From Nephromyces sp. MM_2019 (lineage: Eukaryota; Apicomplexa; Aconoidasida; Nephromycida): a stretch of 64,000 bases of DNA. A model generated the notes under the pieces. The model worked only from the letters and a program-made list of their open reading frames with translations. It did no database searches and was not told the origin of the DNA. The stretch is from the NCBI GenBank assembly GCA_015657535.1, contig JADHZB010001111.1:64142-128141 (forward strand), read 5' to 3'. The position numbers were made by a program, and so were the translations under genes. Positions 62,344-64,000 of this stretch are shown here, piece after piece. Position 1 is the first letter of the stretch. Each line of letters starts with the position of its first letter.

Positions 62344-63876
62344 TCACGTATCTCCTGCAGGCCAGCTACTAATAATAGAAGCATCATGCGAAGCGAGCAG
62401 CTCCTTAATTCTTCGATAAACCTGGAAAGAAGACGATTGCGCCAAGAAAGCCATTAGAAGTACAAAATCAAGTAAAAATTAACTAAAATTGGATGAATTC
62501 TAACAATGAAACGATGAAAAATATCCATCATATATAAGTAATCCATAAGGGATACTATTAGCAGCAAGCGGCAAAAGTCATGAAAAAAACAAGGCTTCAA
62601 GGAGGGATCTATTATAATCAATTCAAGCAAAAAATATGTTAGATATATTGCTAATTGTAGGTAACTTTGCTCACATTGATGCAGGAGAGACTGCTACTGT
62701 GAACAGGGTAGACAGAAATGAGAAGAAAATGTGTAGAGGTTTTTAGATGATGCAGAAAAAAAGTTTTTTAAGCAGTAGTCCATCCTTCTCATGCATAGAA
62801 TATCCATAAACATTCTCTTTGAGCATAAACGAGGTTATGCATTAAAATTCTCCTGAAATAGCGATTTTTAAGAGTTTTTTGTTGCTTTTAACTTCCAAAT
62901 ATGTGTGTAAACCTCTTGCATTCTGATAAGTCTGGAGCAGGTTTAGAAATGAATACGACGCACCCACCATTCTTACAAAAATGCAGAGAGCTACTAGCAA
63001 CTCCAAGCAGCATGAAATACCTGTAAAAAACCCACTTTTGTGCAGGCATAAAACTCACTTGATCTGCAGAAGGTCGATCAGCCGGTACAAGACTAGCCAT
63101 TTGCTTCATCAGCATATACCACGGAAGCAGCCTTTCATGTATAAAACCCGGTACCTACAAGAGGAATGACAGTATACCATATTAAGGGGGAGCATTTAAA
63201 CAGCCGTTAATACAAAAAACCAGCAAAAAAATAACACACAATCGTGTGGTAGACATCAAAAAATAGGCCAGAAAAGTAAAGAACTTGTTCCTCAATATGC
63301 TAGTATGCTCGAGCAAAGAGCCATCATCAAAAAATTCTAAGAAAGCAAGAATGCAGATGCACTCTAGAAAAACTAGGCGATGTCATTATCTGCACAAATG
63401 ATATTATGAAGATCTACTTTCACACCTTATCAATTGTGTAGAAGATGTTAATTTCCTCTAACTTATTGCGGGAAAAAATTACTAGAAAAGTATCGTTTTT
63501 GAGATATTTTCAACGAAAAACTAGCATTTCAGCAATCTTATGGTGATAATCGTGAAAGATTCAATCTACACACACAGGAACTATGAGCTACGCATACGCT
63601 TCATTTGCGAAAGTTATGCAGAGTAATTTCAAGCAATCTTCACTCACCATATAATCATTGCGAAAGTTATGAAGAGTAAGAAGCTTCTCCATCACAGTCT
63701 GAAAGCGAGGGCATAAAAGCTCCAACATTATGAGAGCACTGCTATATATATCAGCCTTTTCATCACAGAAAGCTCCACCCTCAGGTGCAGCATATCCTGG
63801 AGTTCCAATCAATTGGCCTTGCACGGAAATTTGGCTTGCCTGATGCATTGCACGCGAAGAAGAGTGGTATGAGAGA
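62344..63876 (-). CDS. Protein kinase C-terminal part, eIF2-alpha-kinase-like (5' end off window)
   Basis: Three exons in consistent phase: 63648-63876 (acceptor tentative), 63059-63154 and 62344-62421, ending TGA. The first holds the end of the activation segment and the APE motif (GTPGYAAPEG), then subdomain IX (ADIYSSALIMLELL). The second holds VPADRPSADQ, with the invariant subdomain XI arginine, and the third a final helix (VYRRIKELLASHD). The wording LELLCPRFQTVMEKLLTLHNFRN matches the PERK/GCN2 group pattern of a FELL-type helix, a methionine-rich turn and LxxxRN, so a translation-control (eIF2-alpha) kinase is the best guess. These kinases phosphorylate eIF2-alpha under stress. The ATP-binding lobe, the catalytic HRD and DFG motifs and any sensor domain lie beyond base 64000, so activity cannot be judged. 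The C-terminal tail after the kinase fold is very short. Confidence 0.86.
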
Positions 63877-64000
63877 CTGGAGATATCAGATTGTAAGTAG
63901 GCAAATGCAGGCATAAGTACCCACACACACTCAGATACACAAACCCACACTCATTGCTCAATTGATAGACTAACAAACAAACTTCAGTAGTTAGCGCTAC

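Noticed and set aside
62230..62420. Alternative C-terminus of the kinase (IEELRSCSLRMMLLLLVAG reading)
   Set aside because: It needs a different frame from the upstream exon. The phase-0 reading VYRRIKELLASHD continues the kinase fold correctly.

Overview
This is a nuclear DNA window from a eukaryotic protist. Protein-coding signal is split into many short exons (down to about 68 nt) joined by GT-AG introns of roughly 60 bp to 2 kb, many of them rich in T or TG on the coding strand. There are no bacterial operons, CRISPR arrays or insertion sequences. By eye the DNA is AT-rich. Gene content (NOG1, a TPR/J-domain protein, an eIF2-alpha-kinase-like kinase, a PhoD-type ectophosphatase, a secreted FAS1 protein) and two short telomere-like patches of the TTTAGGG type fit an intron-rich alveolate such as an apicomplexan relative. 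That placement is inference, because no taxon-specific marker was seen.

Layout: almost every supported gene is on the minus strand. From the left: a secreted fasciclin (FAS1) domain protein (7 exons, 167-4262, 3' end off the window); a poorly resolved region, 4.3-11.1 kb; an unrecognised multi-exon gene (11.1-12.8 kb); a small secreted-protein candidate on the plus strand (12818-14390), starting 33 bp from the previous gene's possible start; a PhoD-like phosphatase with signal/anchor and C-terminal membrane segment (17385-24705, 7 exons, 590 aa); a multipass membrane protein visible only after splicing (25.65-27.9 kb); a very large coiled-coil / ankyrin-like / TPR / J-domain protein with a 730-residue disordered tail (28771-40533, 10 exons); NOG1 (46722-56165, 13 exons, 640 aa, every splice phase consistent); and the C-terminal part of a protein kinase (62344-63876 and on past the right edge).

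The genes do not form an obvious pathway. NOG1 acts in 60S ribosome assembly, the kinase most resembles the stress kinases that control translation initiation, and the TPR/J protein should be an Hsp70/Hsp90 co-chaperone, so three neighbours concern protein synthesis and folding. The FAS1, PhoD, multipass and small secreted products enter the secretory pathway or sit at membranes. The gaps at 4.3-11.1, 14.4-17.4, 40.5-46.7 and 56.2-62.3 kb contain coding-like fragments that I could not build into reliable genes.

The points most worth checking are the unusual TPR/J architecture, an apparent one-base reading-frame break inside its ankyrin-like exon, clusters of G-rich intron DNA in the same gene, a perfect 14-bp hairpin at 9391-9422, TG repeats close to several 3' splice sites, and the strong one-strand bias of the genes.
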